Assembly (NCBI RefSeq): GCF_009727055.1
Contig: NC_052360.1
Coordinates: forward strand, 67,030,526-67,094,525
DNA length: 64,000 nt
Source of the DNA: Benincasa hispida
Taxonomy: Eukaryota; Streptophyta; Magnoliopsida; Cucurbitales; Cucurbitaceae
Reading direction: 5' to 3'
Below the pieces are notes generated by a model. That model saw only the letters and a list, made by a program, of their open reading frames with translations. It was not told the origin of the DNA and made no database searches. Numbering within the stretch: the stretch's first letter is position 1; the number at the start of each line of letters is the position of its first letter. The position numbers were made by a program, and so were the translations under genes. Positions 24,745-38,900 of this stretch are shown here, in pieces.

Positions 24745-27574
24745 GGGATTAACCTAATCTTTTTCAGTAATTCTTTGGATTATTTAAGTTTGGCGCTCAA
24801 TCCTTTTTTAGTGAGCATGGGCCAAAATTAGATTGGTTCAACAGTCACATGACATAGTTTGGTTGGATTAGTTTACATTGTCAGATATATATATATATAT
24901 AAGTGACATTTATTTGATTTTCTATTTGATCATGTTTTCAATTTAGAATAGAATCCCTACAAATTTGTGATTGGTTGAAATTTTTTATTCTCACTCTTTT
25001 CAAAAGTTATGCAAATAAATTTTGAAAAAGAAATAATAATTTGTAATAAAAAATGTATGATAGTTTATCATAGTTTTTTTTTTTTTTTAAAGGATATTTG
25101 ATCATAATTTTGACTTATTTTAACGGGTGTGTGATGTTGAGAATCCTACATTGGAAAAATTAATGAATCTCACATTTCTTATAAGATATATGAGCTATAT
25201 ACTCCTCTTATTATCAATTGGTTTCAAGATGAAACCTCATACTATATAATATAGCATTAGAGCTCATTAAAGTCCAAACGAGTATTCGGTCCAATAAAAA
25301 GAAATTGTGATCCAATAAAAAATAGTAAAACTAAAAGAAACACCGTCTAGAGGGAGCTTCATTTTTTTTTTAACTATACTAAAACTAAAAAAAAATGTCA
25401 AAGTTGAAACTATTTTGTAATTACATTTTTTATATTTAAATTTAAAAGAGAATTTAATAACATTTCCTATATTCCATTTTTTATACTATACTAAAACCGA
25501 AATAAAAATGGTCAAAGTGGACACTTTTTCAATTTTTTGTAATTACATTTTATTATACTTTAATTTAAGAAAGCAGCTTGAATACAATTTTTTTATACTT
25601 AATTTTTTATAATTATACTAAAACTAAAAAAGAAGAAAAAGTTAAAGTTAAAAATTGAAACTTTTTTTTTTTCGGTAATTAATTTTTTATACTTTAATTT
25701 AAGAAAACATTGTTTTTAATTTAGTGGTTCTATATTATTTATACTGAAGTGAAAATAGAAAAATCATTCAAAATTATGGGAATATATTTCTATGTTCTTG
25801 AACATGTAAAAACATAAGAAAAATTATAAGTATCAATCACGAAAAAAAAATAATTATGTGTTTACTATAGCTAAAGAAGATCTCCATATAATATTTACCG
25901 TTTCTAAAGAGATTTCCAAATAGTTTTCAAGGTAACTAATAGGTGGGTTAAACCATGGTAGTTTTGAACTATAATAATAAGGGTCCAAACCCAATTACTG
26001 AGTGAGTTACAATAGCTCACTCCACCGGCAACTCAACTTGAAGATCCAAATATCTCCTAAATGATTTTTTCTTTGATACCAACATTAGTCTAACTTAAAA
26101 TTACGTCATTCAACATTATTCTAATGCCAATTAATAAGAATAATAATAAAACATAGGCTTTCTATATATATATATATATATATATATAGTCTAACTAAAT
26201 ATACTCATTTACACAATTGTCTAACCTTTTCTAATTTTTTTTCTTTAATAGCCTAATGAGTTATTATATTACACAAAAATCTGACATAATCTGCTTTTTT
26301 AGGCTTCCTTACCATTCAATTCTTTTAGAGTATATATAATAACGTTAATACCAAAAGATGTAGGTAAGTGAAAGTTTCTCATAATTATAAACTTCTTAAA
26401 CAATCTTCTTCTTAAAACTTCCACAAGTAAGAAAAGTTTCAAAGGGGACTCTAAGTCTGAGTCTAGACAGAAAATATTTTTCAAAAAGTCAACTTAAAGT
26501 GATCAAGGCTTAAACTTAGAACCTCTAAATTATCAAATATTCTTCAGAGCATCCTCATTTAGATGGAACATGGTTTGATCCAAGGTATGCTCCTATTGGT
26601 ATAATCGGGGTTGACGTTGAGACTCATGGATGACATACTTCCAATTATACTAGAAATTTTGGACATACTATGACTTGGGAGCAATATTGTCATTATCACA
26701 TAAATTATGCTAATGTTGGGCCAATAGCTCTTAGTTCATCTTTTTACTATTGAATCTTGTATTTCACTTTTATTTTGTATGACCTAGACTTTACTGATGA
26801 AATATTTTATTCATATTGATTTTTTTTGTCTCCTTTATTATTTATTAATTCATTTTGAAATATATTTGGCTTCTAGTTATTGATTTATATGCTTAAATTA
26901 TTAGTTTACTACTTAAATAAGTTTATTCTAGAATTTCATTAAAAACTCACAATATTTTTTTTTTTACAAATTTTCATGAGTCGTGATTTTTTTGGAATAT
27001 TCGTCGATATATCAATAAATCTAGGTTACCAATATTTATATCGATAAAGTTATTTTCGTCCTTGGTTGCCAAAGATGATACTCATTGGTGGTGGTTGCCG
27101 AAATGAGGCGACATTAATCGTCGATGGTGATTGTTAACGTAGTTAGTCACCAATAGTGGTTGGTAGGTGGAGTCATTGTTGTAAACATTAAAGGAACTGA
27201 GAGTTGAGGAGAGTTGGGTTGAGTTGTAATTTTCACCTTAATAAATAAGTTGATGGTCCAAAACCTAGTTGGTAAAAAATATCTACTCAACTTGGTGAGT
27301 CAAACACCCCCTAAATTTATTTACGAATATAATGTAAGGATATTTAGCAACTAAAAATTTGAGAGCGGTTTTTTGTATTTTTATATTTATTCTTTTAAAA
27401 CACATATCTAAGAGTTTTTTAAGTATAATAATTATAGGAGTTAAAAGATCAAATCATCCATTTTTGAAATGATAATCAGTAGAGTTGTTAGATTAAATAA
27501 AATTAAATCTACTTTCACCCATCAACTTAAGTTTTTGGATCAATTGGTGATTTAACATGGAACAAATATTTTAG
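24745..27574. repeat. Tandem duplication, copy 1
   Basis: This stretch is repeated in the same order and orientation at 27575-30160. Matching landmarks include ATTCTTTGGATTATTTAAGT (24769 and 27597), the paired A/T-rich blocks with AACTATACTAAAACT, TTGATCCAAGGTATG (26575 and 29162), GTTGACGTTGAGA, and the block ending TTTGGATCAATTGGTGATTT (about 27534; 30103 in copy 2). The spacing between landmarks is 2.57-2.83 kb because of indels. No host gene lies inside. Confidence 0.85.
26540..26755 (+). pseudogene. Coding-like relic in tandem duplication, unknown
   Basis: One frame reads FDPRYAPIGIIGVDVETHG then, after a stop, TSNYTRNFGHTMTWEQYCHY. The corresponding frame in copy 2 (about 29125-29335) keeps nearly the same residues. 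The local base composition is less AT-rich than its neighbours. This suggests a former coding segment, perhaps from a DNA transposon. I do not recognise the family and it has stops in both copies. Confidence 0.35.
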
Positions 27575-27935
27575 GAGATTCTAATCTTTTTCAATAATTC
27601 TTTGGATTATTTAAGTTTGGCACTCAATACTTTTTCAGTGAGTATGCACTAAATTAGAGTCTGTTCGATTGGATTAGCTTACATGGTTAGATATATATAA
27701 AAGTGACATTTATTTGATTTGCTGTTTGATCATGTTTTCAATTTAATATAGAACCCTTACAAATTTGTGATTGGTTGAAATTTATTACTCACACTCTTTT
27801 CAAAATTTATGCAAATACCTTCCTTATAAGATATACGAGCTACGTACTCCTCTCATTGGTTTTGAGATGATTAGAGTTCATAAAGCCAAAAGGTATTTGA
27901 TGATAAAATTGGTAAATCTAAAAGAGACCATCTTT

Positions 27936-27970
<35 letters not shown>

Positions 27971-30160
27971 TAACTATACTAAAACTAAAAAAAAGGTCAA
28001 AGTTGAAACTTTTTCCTTTTCTTTTTGTAATTAGCAAAAGTTGATTTTTTTTATTATTACATTTTTTTAGGTTTCATTTTTTTATAACTATACTAAACTG
28101 AAAAATAATGGTCAAAGTAGAAACTTTTTCAATTTTTTTTGTAATTACATTTTACTATATTTAATTTAAGAATGGAACTTGAATACAATTTTTTTATACT
28201 TAATTTTTTATAATTATACTAAAACTAGAAAAGAAAAAAGAAGAAAAAGTTAAAGTTAAAGTTGAAACTTTTTCATTTTTTTTTTGTAATTACATTTTTT
28301 TATACTTTAATTTAAGAAAACAATATTTTGTATTTTAGTGGTTCTATATTATTTATACTTAAGTGAAAATAGAAAACCATTCAAAATTATGTGAACATAT
28401 TTTTATGTTCTTGAACATACAAAAACCTAAGAAAAATTATAATTGTCTATCATGAAAAAAAAATAATAGCTATGCTGCGTTCATTGTAGCTAAAAAGAAT
28501 CTCTTAATAATGTTTGCTGTTTCTAAAGACGGTTTTCAAATAGTTTTCACGGTAACTAATAGGTGGATTCAAACAATTGTAATTTGAACTATAATAATAG
28601 GAGTCCAAACCCAAATACTAATTGAGGTATACAAATACTCACTCTACCCAACTCAATTTGGAGGTCCAAATGTGCCTTAAATTATTTTCTTTCTAATGCC
28701 AACATTAGTTTAAGTTAAAATTACACCAATCAACATTTTTCTAATGTTAATTAACAATAATAAAAAACATGGACTTTCTATACATATGGCCTAAATAAAT
28801 AGATTCAATTACACAATTATATGACCTATTCTGTCCTAACCAAAGCCGGGCACAATTTGCTTTTTCAGGCCTCATTACCATTCAATTCTTTTAAAATATA
28901 TATAATAATATTAATACCAAAAGACGTAGGTAAGTGAAGTTTCTCAATGAACTTCCTAAAACAATCTTCCTTTCATAACTTACAGAAGTAAGAAAAGTTT
29001 CTTAAAAAAATCCGAAAATTGTTCCCCTCATAAACGAGGCTCCAAGTTTGATTCTAGAAAAAAAAAAAAAAAAATAAAAGTCAAAAGTGATTAAGACTCA
29101 GACTTAGAACTTCTATATTATCAATATTCTTCAGAGCATCTTCATTTGGATGGAACATGATTTGATCCAAGGTATGTTCCTATCGGTAAAATCGAGGTTG
29201 ACGTTGAGATTCATGGATGACGTACTTCCAATTATACTAGAAATTTTGGACATACTATGACTTGGAAGCAATATTGTCATTATCACATAAATTATGTTAA
29301 CGTTTGACTAATACCTCCTAGATCATCTTTTTACTATTGAATCTTGTATTTCACCTTTATTTTGTATGACCTAGACTTTATTATTGAAATATTATGTTCA
29401 TAATAAATTTTCGGTCTCCTTTATTATCTATTATTTTATTTCCAATCATATTTGGCTTCTAATTATTGGTGTATATGCCTAAGGTATTGGTTTATTACTT
29501 AAATAAGTTTGTTCTAGAATCTCATTAAAAATTCATAATATTTTTATATATTTCGAGTTGTGATTTTTTTTGGAATATTCATCCATATATCAATAAATTT
29601 GAGTTACTGACAGTTATTTTCATCCTTGGTCGCCAGAGATTTGACTCATCGGTGTGGTCGCCGAAGTGAGGCAACAGTAACCATCGATGGTGGTTGTTAA
29701 CATAGTTAATCACCATCAGTGGCGGGTGGGTGGAATCATTAGAAACATTGGAAGAATGAGAGTTGGATTGAGTTAATTTTTACCAACTCAACAAATAAGT
29801 TTATGGCCCAAACATTGAGTTGGGCTAGTTGGTAAAAGTTACCTACCCAACTTGGTGAGTCAAACACCCTGTAAGTTTATTTACTAGTATAATATAAGGA
29901 TATTGAGCACATAAAAATTTGAGAGCGATTTTTTGTATTTTTTATATTGATTAATTCTTTTAAAAAAACATATCCAAGAGGTTTTTCTTTTAAGTATAAC
30001 AATTATAGGAGTTAAAAGATCAAATCATCAATTTTTAATATGATAATAGGTAGAGTGTTAGATGAAATAAAATTAAATCTACTTTTACCCAATAGCTTAA
30101 TTTTTGGATCACTCGGTGATTTAATATAGTATAAGAACAAATGTTTCAGGAAATTATATG
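27575..30160. repeat. Tandem duplication, copy 2
   Basis: The second copy of the segment at 24745-27574. It differs by many substitutions and by length changes in homopolymer tracts, such as the ~29-base T run at 27940-27969. The two copies have therefore been diverging for some time. Confidence 0.85.
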
Positions 30161-31244
30161 ATCAAACCCTTGAAATATTTTTTTCGTTCCTTAATTAATA
30201 TTGATTTCGATATAATATTAAATTTACTTTTACCAATCAACTTCTTTTAAGTCAATCGATAATTTAACAAAAATTATGCTCGAAGTGACTTGACTCAAGT
30301 CACTCGTAGCATTATTCTTGAACATCTACCAACTTCAAAAATTATGATAGGACGCTAAGTACTTGTCAATATCTACAAACTCACTCCTAGACAAAGTAAA
30401 ATTTCCTCTACTCTCGGTTTCAATTTTCTCAATGAAGTTGCTTCCACTCAAACAAGTACAACTTGGATCCAATGTAGGTCCACTATAAAGAAATTCTCTT
30501 TGTTTATGCGTTACCTTCCTATGTCAGCAACCCTTCCATGATAAGTGTACTCCAACTCTTTATGTATACATGTTTTCTTTCTTTCTTATTATTATTGCTC
30601 TATAAAACTCATTTCTTAGTAATAAAGCAACAACGGTTGCTTTGTTGATTCCAATGTGAACATTAATGAGTTTCCATTTTGTATTTTAAGATACTCATTT
30701 GCCAAAAAGGACATTTTCAACAAACATAATGACCATTTGGTCAATACCAATACAAGAGTAGTAGCATAATAAGTAATGCACATTGGACATTGCTTACTAA
30801 CTTCACAATTATTGCCGGGCCTTTCGATATAAAAAGTCTTAAAATAAGGGTTATATTACATTAATATCTTGAATATTTCATTTTTTATTAAAAAAAAAAA
30901 AAAAACTAATTGAATTTTGTTTTTCCACTAATATCAGTCACTATTTACAATTTAAGTCTTGACCCCATATACACACATAATATATATAAAGTTTTGATTC
31001 TCTCTCCCTCCTGCAAAAGCTTAAGGTTTCACGCTCATTAATGTTCTTTTTTAGAAAAGAAAAAACGTTGAAACTCTTTCACTTCCCCTTTCTTTCTCCT
31101 CCCTCTCTTTTATCCTTCCGACGATGTGAGTTGCATGCAGGAGACAGACGGTGTGGGCGAATCGACGGCTGGGGATGAGACAGATGGCATGGGTTGAATC
31201 TTCCGACACGAGGCAAGCAGATCTAGCGCATTTTCTAGTGTGAA
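30161..31244. other. Intergenic; GC-richer patch at 31085-31230
   Basis: No gene is seen. The patch before the tandem array is richer in G and C and contains TTCCGAC three times (about 31116, 31200, 31274). Its 75-codon minus-strand frame has no recognisable domain. Confidence 0.5.
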
Positions 31245-31580
31245 GCGAGCAGATATATATTGTGGTATATATCTTCCGACATGGGGTTCTGGATGATGAC
31301 GATCGACATCGTAAGGTGGTTTATATTGTACTGTCATTTTCGATATATATTGTGGTATATATATTCATTTTCTATATATAGAATGATTTTTCGATATATG
31401 TTGTATTATATATATTCATTTTCGATATATACTGTGATATATATCTTCAATTTTTTTATTGAGACTATCTATTTTATGATATATGCACTAATATATACCG
31501 TGATAGATATATTATATATATTTTATGATATATTCAATAACAGAAAGTTCATTTGGGATTCATATACCGTGATAGATAAC
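31245..31580. repeat. Degenerate tandem array (GATATATATTGTGGTATATA)
   Basis: About six to seven diverged copies of a ~50-bp unit built on TTTTCGATATATATTGTGG and TATATATTCATT. The units shorten and decay toward the right. The open frame of 116 codons across it is an effect of the repeat. Confidence 0.65.
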
Positions 31581-32931
31581 GTTCTTTATGTGAAAATCAT
31601 GAGGTTTTAAATGAATTTAAATCGGTCACATTAATTCAAAATTAGAGATTTGTGTTAAGAAGCTCCTATTAAATTTACTTAAATGAAATTTAGTCAATCT
31701 TACTAGTATATTTCATATATTGGTTAGAATATTTGCAAATATTTAAAAACAAATGTTTTAATATATATTTAAAAATAACCATGAATCTAAATTATAATAT
31801 ATATGAGATAATAACGCAAAATGTGAACAATGAACTATAATAGACAAATTCAAATAAGTCAGACCATTATATAAAAATTACATTAGAAAGACAAATTTTA
31901 TAGGCACACAAGCGATACCTAACTAGAAGGGTTTACATATTGAGCATCTCGGATATATGTCAAATAAACAATGAAATATATTACATGAAAACAAATAGGA
32001 CTCAAAACAAATAATGAAACATATCATATATATCAAAAATCAAATATTAAATGTATTCTCTCCAATTGAAAATAAAAAAATATATAATAAATATATTTTC
32101 ACTCTCCAATCAAAAATGGGAAAAGATTAGATTAAATGTATTTTCTCTTTTCATATTAAATGCAACATTAAGAAGAGCCAAAATCTCTTCTTGTTATAAG
32201 TACACAAAATGATTTTGAATTGGTGTCCCAGTTAATTTCCACCTTTCACATTGTACTTTTATTTATTATTATTATTTTTTTTTTAATATATAAAAGGGAC
32301 CCATATAGAGATTACATAATCGTTTTTTCAATTCGATACAAGGAAATTCGAACTGAAAGCATCGAAAGGTTGAATATTTTCACAAAAAAAAAAAAAAAAC
32401 ATTAAATAGTAGTGATAATTCTGAATTTCTGGCGATCTTTCCTGTCCTTAAAAAATCCTTGAGTTACTCTCATCCCAAAATTTCCATAAAGTAGCTCGAA
32501 TTAGACAAAAGGGTGATCAGTGAACAACATTCTGACCCATTGAACACCACACTTCTAAATTCTAACCAAATAAATTTGTTATAGCTTAATTTTGCCATCC
32601 ACTCCCATAAACATTCGAATTTACAAGTACAAGAAGAGTTTGTTAGGATTACGATTCTATCAAAAGAACCAGCTCTATTGGTATTGCATCTACAATTATT
32701 ATACTGAACAATCAAATTCACTTTTCAATGGTACAACTGAATAGATAGCCGTCAAAACTTATTTTGGCCGAGCACCATAAAAAGAAGAAAAAAGAACTCA
32801 GCCTTCAACGGTAAATGAAAGAAAAACAAAGATGAGAGAGGATATGCAGGTAGTGGTTTCAGAGCAGACCAAGTGAATTTTGAGATGGAGCAATATTGTT
32901 GAGGCTGAGCCAAATTTTGGATTTGAATTTA
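31581..32931. other. AT-rich region downstream of RHIP1-like gene
   Basis: Probably includes the 3' UTR of the minus-strand gene ending at 32932. An 83-codon minus-strand frame at 32470-32721 is unrecognised and is most simply 3' UTR. A clear minus-strand AATAAA close to the stop was not found. Confidence 0.5.
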
Positions 32932-35900
32932 TCAGACAGAGATACCGTAGTTGCTTATTTTTGAGACCTCCTTGCTCAAGCCAATTCTTTCCTTCTTTGC
33001 CTCAGAAGCAAGGTTAGAAACCTGCAATGAAGAGTACAAGATTAGTGTATATTGAAATATAAAGGGAAAGGTTTGATTCATACCATATGTTTGAGTCAGT
33101 TTTAATTTTAAACTTTCGATTCCATGGATTCAAAAATTGAACTTGAACAAGTCCTAAAATTAATCTTTCCCATGAACCAACCAATAAAGCATAGAAAATT
33201 TAATTGAGATAACAATTAAAGCCATGTCAAATAATGCCAAGCCCCAATCATGAAAATACTTGAAACCTAATCCTAGAATCAAAAAGATTAAAATTAACAC
33301 TCAAATCTAGCAACAAAATAACACAATTTAAATAGCAAATACCTACGCGAAAAGAGTGTCAGTGTGTCACATCCAACTGAACTGAGGGCGTGAATTGCAT
33401 TACTTGGGTATAAGGTTAAAAAATAAAGAACATAAAGATAAAAATGGTTATGAAACAAACCAAAAACAAGAAAAAAAAAACACAAATAATTGAATAAATG
33501 AAAGAGATTAAGACTCAAGATACAAACTCGACAAGGTAATAAAAAAAAAAACAAAATGGAACACAAAAAGAACCACTACAAAGAACCCAAAAAGAAGAAA
33601 ATACAGAATATAACTTCCACAACAGCTATTAAAAAAAAAAAAAAAAAAAAACTGTTGCCTCCGTTGAGAAAAAAATGAGAGAATATAAGGGCGTACATAA
33701 AACCAAGATCACAAAAAAACCCTCCTAAAGAAAGGGTTTCCAACTAAGATAGTTCCACAACAGTTGTTGAGTAAGGCGAGAGAAAAAAGGGTAGCGGAAA
33801 AACGACCGGCAAACAATGATGGAAACAATCGACGAAAGACAACAAGCTACCAACGAAGGGATGACAACTAGCAGTGTTGGTAGAACCTGACAGCAGCAGC
33901 TGGTAGGAAGGGTTGGGGTATTAGGGAGAGGGAGGAGAGGAGAAAGGGCCCGGCCCCAAGAGCTGTTGAGCTAGGCGAGAGAAGAAAAGTGGAAAGAAAA
34001 AAGACCGACCGATGAATGGCAACGTACATGACCAACAAACAGCAAAGGAGTAGTAACTAGCAGTGACAACGGATAGCAGTGAAGATTAGAATTTAAGGGA
34101 GACTGGGAGAGGGAGAAGGGTCACGTGTCCTAGTATAAGGTTTAAAATTGATGAAATTAAAAGCTTGATATTACAATTGATTCATGTTGAGTAAAACTTG
34201 AATTTATTTCATTTGTGTGCACGCACACTCACAAACTGAGTTTTCGATACATCACAAATGAGTTACCATAAAAAGGATAGGAAATTGATGACTATAAAAA
34301 ATATAAAACTGCGAGGAAGAACTAAAAGTTCGTAGGCTGCGTACTCTGAAGTTTCTTCTAACCAAATGTTAAACATTTCTCTATTCAATCAATACTTTGA
34401 AAGAGAATTCAACACTCAACAGTCTTCGATGAGGATGCAACACTATCAAAAAAGTGAACAGTCAAATGGAACAATCACCTGAGTCCTAAATCGTGAAGCT
34501 TCCCTTGTGGGAAGATCTGCAAGAATATCTTTTAAACCTGATGGTACACAAACATTAGTGCGAGATGAGATGTAGGAAAAAGTTCATGCACTGTTCTAAC
34601 CATCCTTCAATTTCAACATGGCTAGAGAACCCATTTGTATACCTCTTGCCTTTCTTTCAATTTTATAAGCCGACTGAATCACACCTTCAATCTGTTTTCC
34701 TGCTTGCCTGCAAAGTAATAAGAAATGAGAAGGGGTACCAATAAGGGTATTATTTCTAACAGCTCATTAGCAACAAATCTAGTGCAAACCTGAGTTTTGT
34801 TCTTCCTCGTATCAATTCCTCTTGAGCTTGAAGTGTTCTTTTCTGAAATGAAAATTATAGAAAAGCATATAACTTCTCATTCCAAATGAAAATTATAGAA
34901 AAGCATATAACTTCTCATTCCTAGAGTACAAACACTTCAAACATGGAACAACGACAAATTCAAGCTGCAAATTGTACAGAAGAGAAATATAATTCCTTTC
35001 TGGATGTTTTCTGTTTGAACCCTGCAATCCATAATGATACTCTTTCCATGTGAGCTTCTTTCATACGGTTCGTCATGTTACCACATCCTTGCTCAGGTAT
35101 ATGCCATGTGCGAAAAGTCAAAGTACCTCGTTTATACATCCATATTGTTAGATAAGAATCAAAAGCGAGAAGCTAAAGCTAACTAGGAGCAAATGGTTGT
35201 CCCCAACAAGAAGATATTTCCATGATGGTATAAAATTCTTCTTTCATACGGTTCGTCATGTTCCCACATCCTTGCTCAGGTATATGCCATGTGAGAAAAG
35301 TCAAAGTACCTCGTTTATACATCCATATTGTTAGATAAGAATCAAAAGCGAAAAGCTAAAGTTAACTGGGAGCAAATGGTTGTCCCCAACAAGAAGATAT
35401 TTCCATGATGGTATAAAATTCTTCTTGCTGTAGCGTGAGTCCCCATACTTGTAGATGAGCCCTTGCTTGTGAAATGGTGGCTGTAGCTAGTCTTCAATGG
35501 ATTAATAATGAATGGAATCCTCAATAATTAACTATCTTATGCTTCCAATATGGAGAAGTAATCATGATGGGAGCACATCTGAGTTCATACAGACATCCTT
35601 TACCATTCCACTATTCTTTTTTTTTTTTTTTAATAAAAGAACAACTTTCATTGAGAAATGACCTAACAAATTGTTACAAAAAGAACTCGTCAGAGACTCA
35701 AAGAAACATTGAAATTTTCCAGGAACCAAACATCGAAAGGTTCCCTGTTGACCCCAGAAAGATACTATTGTTTATCTCACCCCAAATACCCCACAATAGC
35801 ACACATCCCAACCTTCCATAAAACACCCCCTCCACCTTCAAGCAGTGGATGGAGGAACTTGATCATGATACTAAAATCTCTGTGATGGGCTATCCAATAG

Positions 35901-38900
35901 TGAAACAGCCCAAAGAAGATGTTCCAAACCGATGGCACATAAGAACAATGCCAAAATAAGTGATTCAAATCTTCCTCTGCCCTCTGACAAAGAGTACAAC
36001 AAAAAGACCCAACCAAGGACGACAACTTCCTCAAAAGCCTGTCCAAGGTATCCATGATAACCTGCCAAAAGAAGAACTTCACCTTCTTTGGGATTGTCAC
36101 CTTCCAAAGAATGGAGAAGACCGACTCTCTAAAGGGAGAAGAATCTAGTAAGTAATGAAAGAGAGATTTACCAGAGAACCCATAGAAAGGATAAGACTCG
36201 AACAAGTTTCCTTTCTCCCATACCTAACCTCAACTTCCCTAATAAAGAAAAAGAGGGTCATAACCAATGTCATTTTCTTATTGGATGAAGGACAACGAAA
36301 ACCAAATAAGAAAGAGAGTGAGCTCCCTGAAAGCAACAGAACATCAGCAACAAAACATTTTTTTCAGTTTTTCTTAGTAGAAAGATGATGAAGATGAGCA
36401 AACTTGTTGCAACGGGGGCGATCTCCCAACCACCTGTTCTCCTAGAAGTCCCAAACCCATTTCACACCACACACTGAATCAACTCAAAGAAAGTGGAGAG
36501 ATCCAAAGAAATCTCTTTCCATGGATTCCTTAATGTGCTTTTAATCCTACCCAAAATCCAATCAAAAGGATGAGGACCATACTTGCTCGTAATAATCATA
36601 CACAACAAGGAAAAGGACTCGTGGGGAAAACGCCATAAGCATTTTTCCAGTAAGGTATTATTACGAGCCCTTAAATTCCCTTAGCTCCAACCCTCCCAGG
36701 TGAACAGGTTTGCCAATAGTTTCCCAATGCACCAAGTCAGCTCTTTTGCCTTCCTCCAGACCTTCCCAAAGTAAATCTTCATGAGCTTCTCCAAGCTCTT
36801 ACAGACCGAATGCGGGGCTCTAGAGAAAGAGAAGTAGATCAGTAGATGGGAATTTCACTCAAAACCGAATGAATTAAGGTGAGTCTGGTTGTTTTTCCCT
36901 AAAGAATTGATTGTTGTTCACTTTTTCTTAAGGTGAGTCTCCCTCCACTATATTTAAAGGCAACTCCTTCCCCTATGAAAATAGTTCTCCATTCTCATTT
37001 ATTACCATCGACAATCCAACCCTTTAGCATACTTCCATGAACTCCTCTCTCATTGAAAATTGTATCTTTCTTACAATGTCTCACATAAGCTATCATGGAT
37101 GAACTCTTGCACAATCTCCATATCTTCTCCTGAAAACCCAAGGGCCAAGCTCCCTTACATCAGATGATAGGGATGTAGATAACCAGATACAAGTCTCCTT
37201 GGCTTGCTAGTCGCCACACCAACTGATCCTTCTGCAATGCTTATGTTCCTAAAGAATTTCCAATTTTGATGCTATTCTAAATTTATCGTAATCGTCTCTA
37301 CCAAGCATCCTAGCTTCCCATGACTCTACTAGCATCCTAGCTTCCCATGACTCTACTAAAATAACAAAGCTTCTATTTCTTTTCTCTTGAATCTTCACTC
37401 TTTTTCCTCCATTCCAAAGTACTATTCATGTCCAAGTTTCTCCATTAGCTTCAAAGTTTCATACAAGTGCGGAAGGTTTTCTTTTCACTGTTTTCTTTTA
37501 TCACTCTTTTGGATTTGAACTTTTTTCTTCTACGCAAAGACATAAGTTTTATCAAACCTTGTAGCAATATCTTATACATTGTAAAAGTGGCATTTCCCTA
37601 AAAGGAATCATTTCTCTTTTCAATATAATAAACACAAAGGTATCCATGTGACAATTTTACTAATTTTTCAATCAGCGATAATGAATTAAGGATTTAAGAA
37701 AAATATATAATCCTACCTCCAGCCTCTCACTTTCAACCTTTATCCGATCAATTGACTGTCGCAACTCTTTTACGTTAGCATCAGCTTTGGAAAGTAAGGA
37801 CTGCAAAACCAATATAAAGATAGGACTTTCCATGATAATCCATTAGAGAAATAATAAAATTTGTAAAAGTTGGAATAACAGGATAAATTGATTAACTTCA
37901 TAATGGTATAAAGAGAGGGAACGGACAGTGATAGAATAAATTTCAATTTGGACACATTTAGTATGTGGAAATGGATTGAGGATGGATACTATTGCATGAG
38001 TACAATTATAATGTATTGTTCAAATTGGGGATGGGTTTTCACTATAGGAGTAGCTGACACTAATTTTAAGAAACCTATAATTGTAGGAAAATATTACATC
38101 CTTCAAGGCAGAAAACATGCTCTAATAAATTTTATTAAAATTCAAGTATATAATATAGATGTACCAAATTTTTACTAAGTAAAAGACTGCCAATGCATTG
38201 GTAAAAATCATGCACGATACATTAGGATAAAAAGTCTATCCTATTCCTACGTAAGGGAAATTGCCAACCCCCATATGTGTACATGCATGAGCATGTCTAA
38301 AATGACAGTCAGCATTAGATAAATAATACACTAAGTTAGTTAGAAAATAATTCATTTAAATAAATATTATATGACAAAGATAGTCTTGTTTCAAATTATA
38401 TTGTTTTAACTTTCCAATTCTAATTCATAATTTTAACATTTCAAACTTTAGAGCCAAAATAATGTCATATAAATAAGTAAAATTTAATTGTAATATAAAG
38501 AATCTATATGCATAGGCAATGCAGGGTTGTGGTAAGGTACGAATAATGATACAGATTCACCACGAATAACAGGTCATTTTCAGCCCTAAAGCGGTGGCTG
38601 AAAAATCAGAAGAATCAAGGCTAGTTGCCCTGAACCAAAAAATAATAAATCAAACATGTTTCAAGTGGATGTCTTTTTTTGGAAAAAGAAACATTTCATT
38701 GATGAATGAAATAGGAGTTACAAGAAACCTCTCCAATGGAAGAGGAAGAAAGACAAACTATAAGAATTTAAAGGAGGCTCAAAATTACACCAATTGAATG
38801 CATGAGTAAGCACCGTATCAAAAAATATATCAAAAGTAAAATATATGTCATGGAAGATCCGACCATTACAATCACCCAAAGAGTCCAAAAGGAGGTTCGC

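Noticed and set aside
31260..31610. 116-codon Ile/Tyr-rich frame
   Set aside because: It is a by-product of the AT-rich tandem array; the protein is itself a degenerate repeat.
32470..32721. 83-codon minus-strand frame as a separate gene
   Set aside because: No recognisable domain; it lies just downstream of the RHIP1-like stop codon and is more simply 3' UTR.
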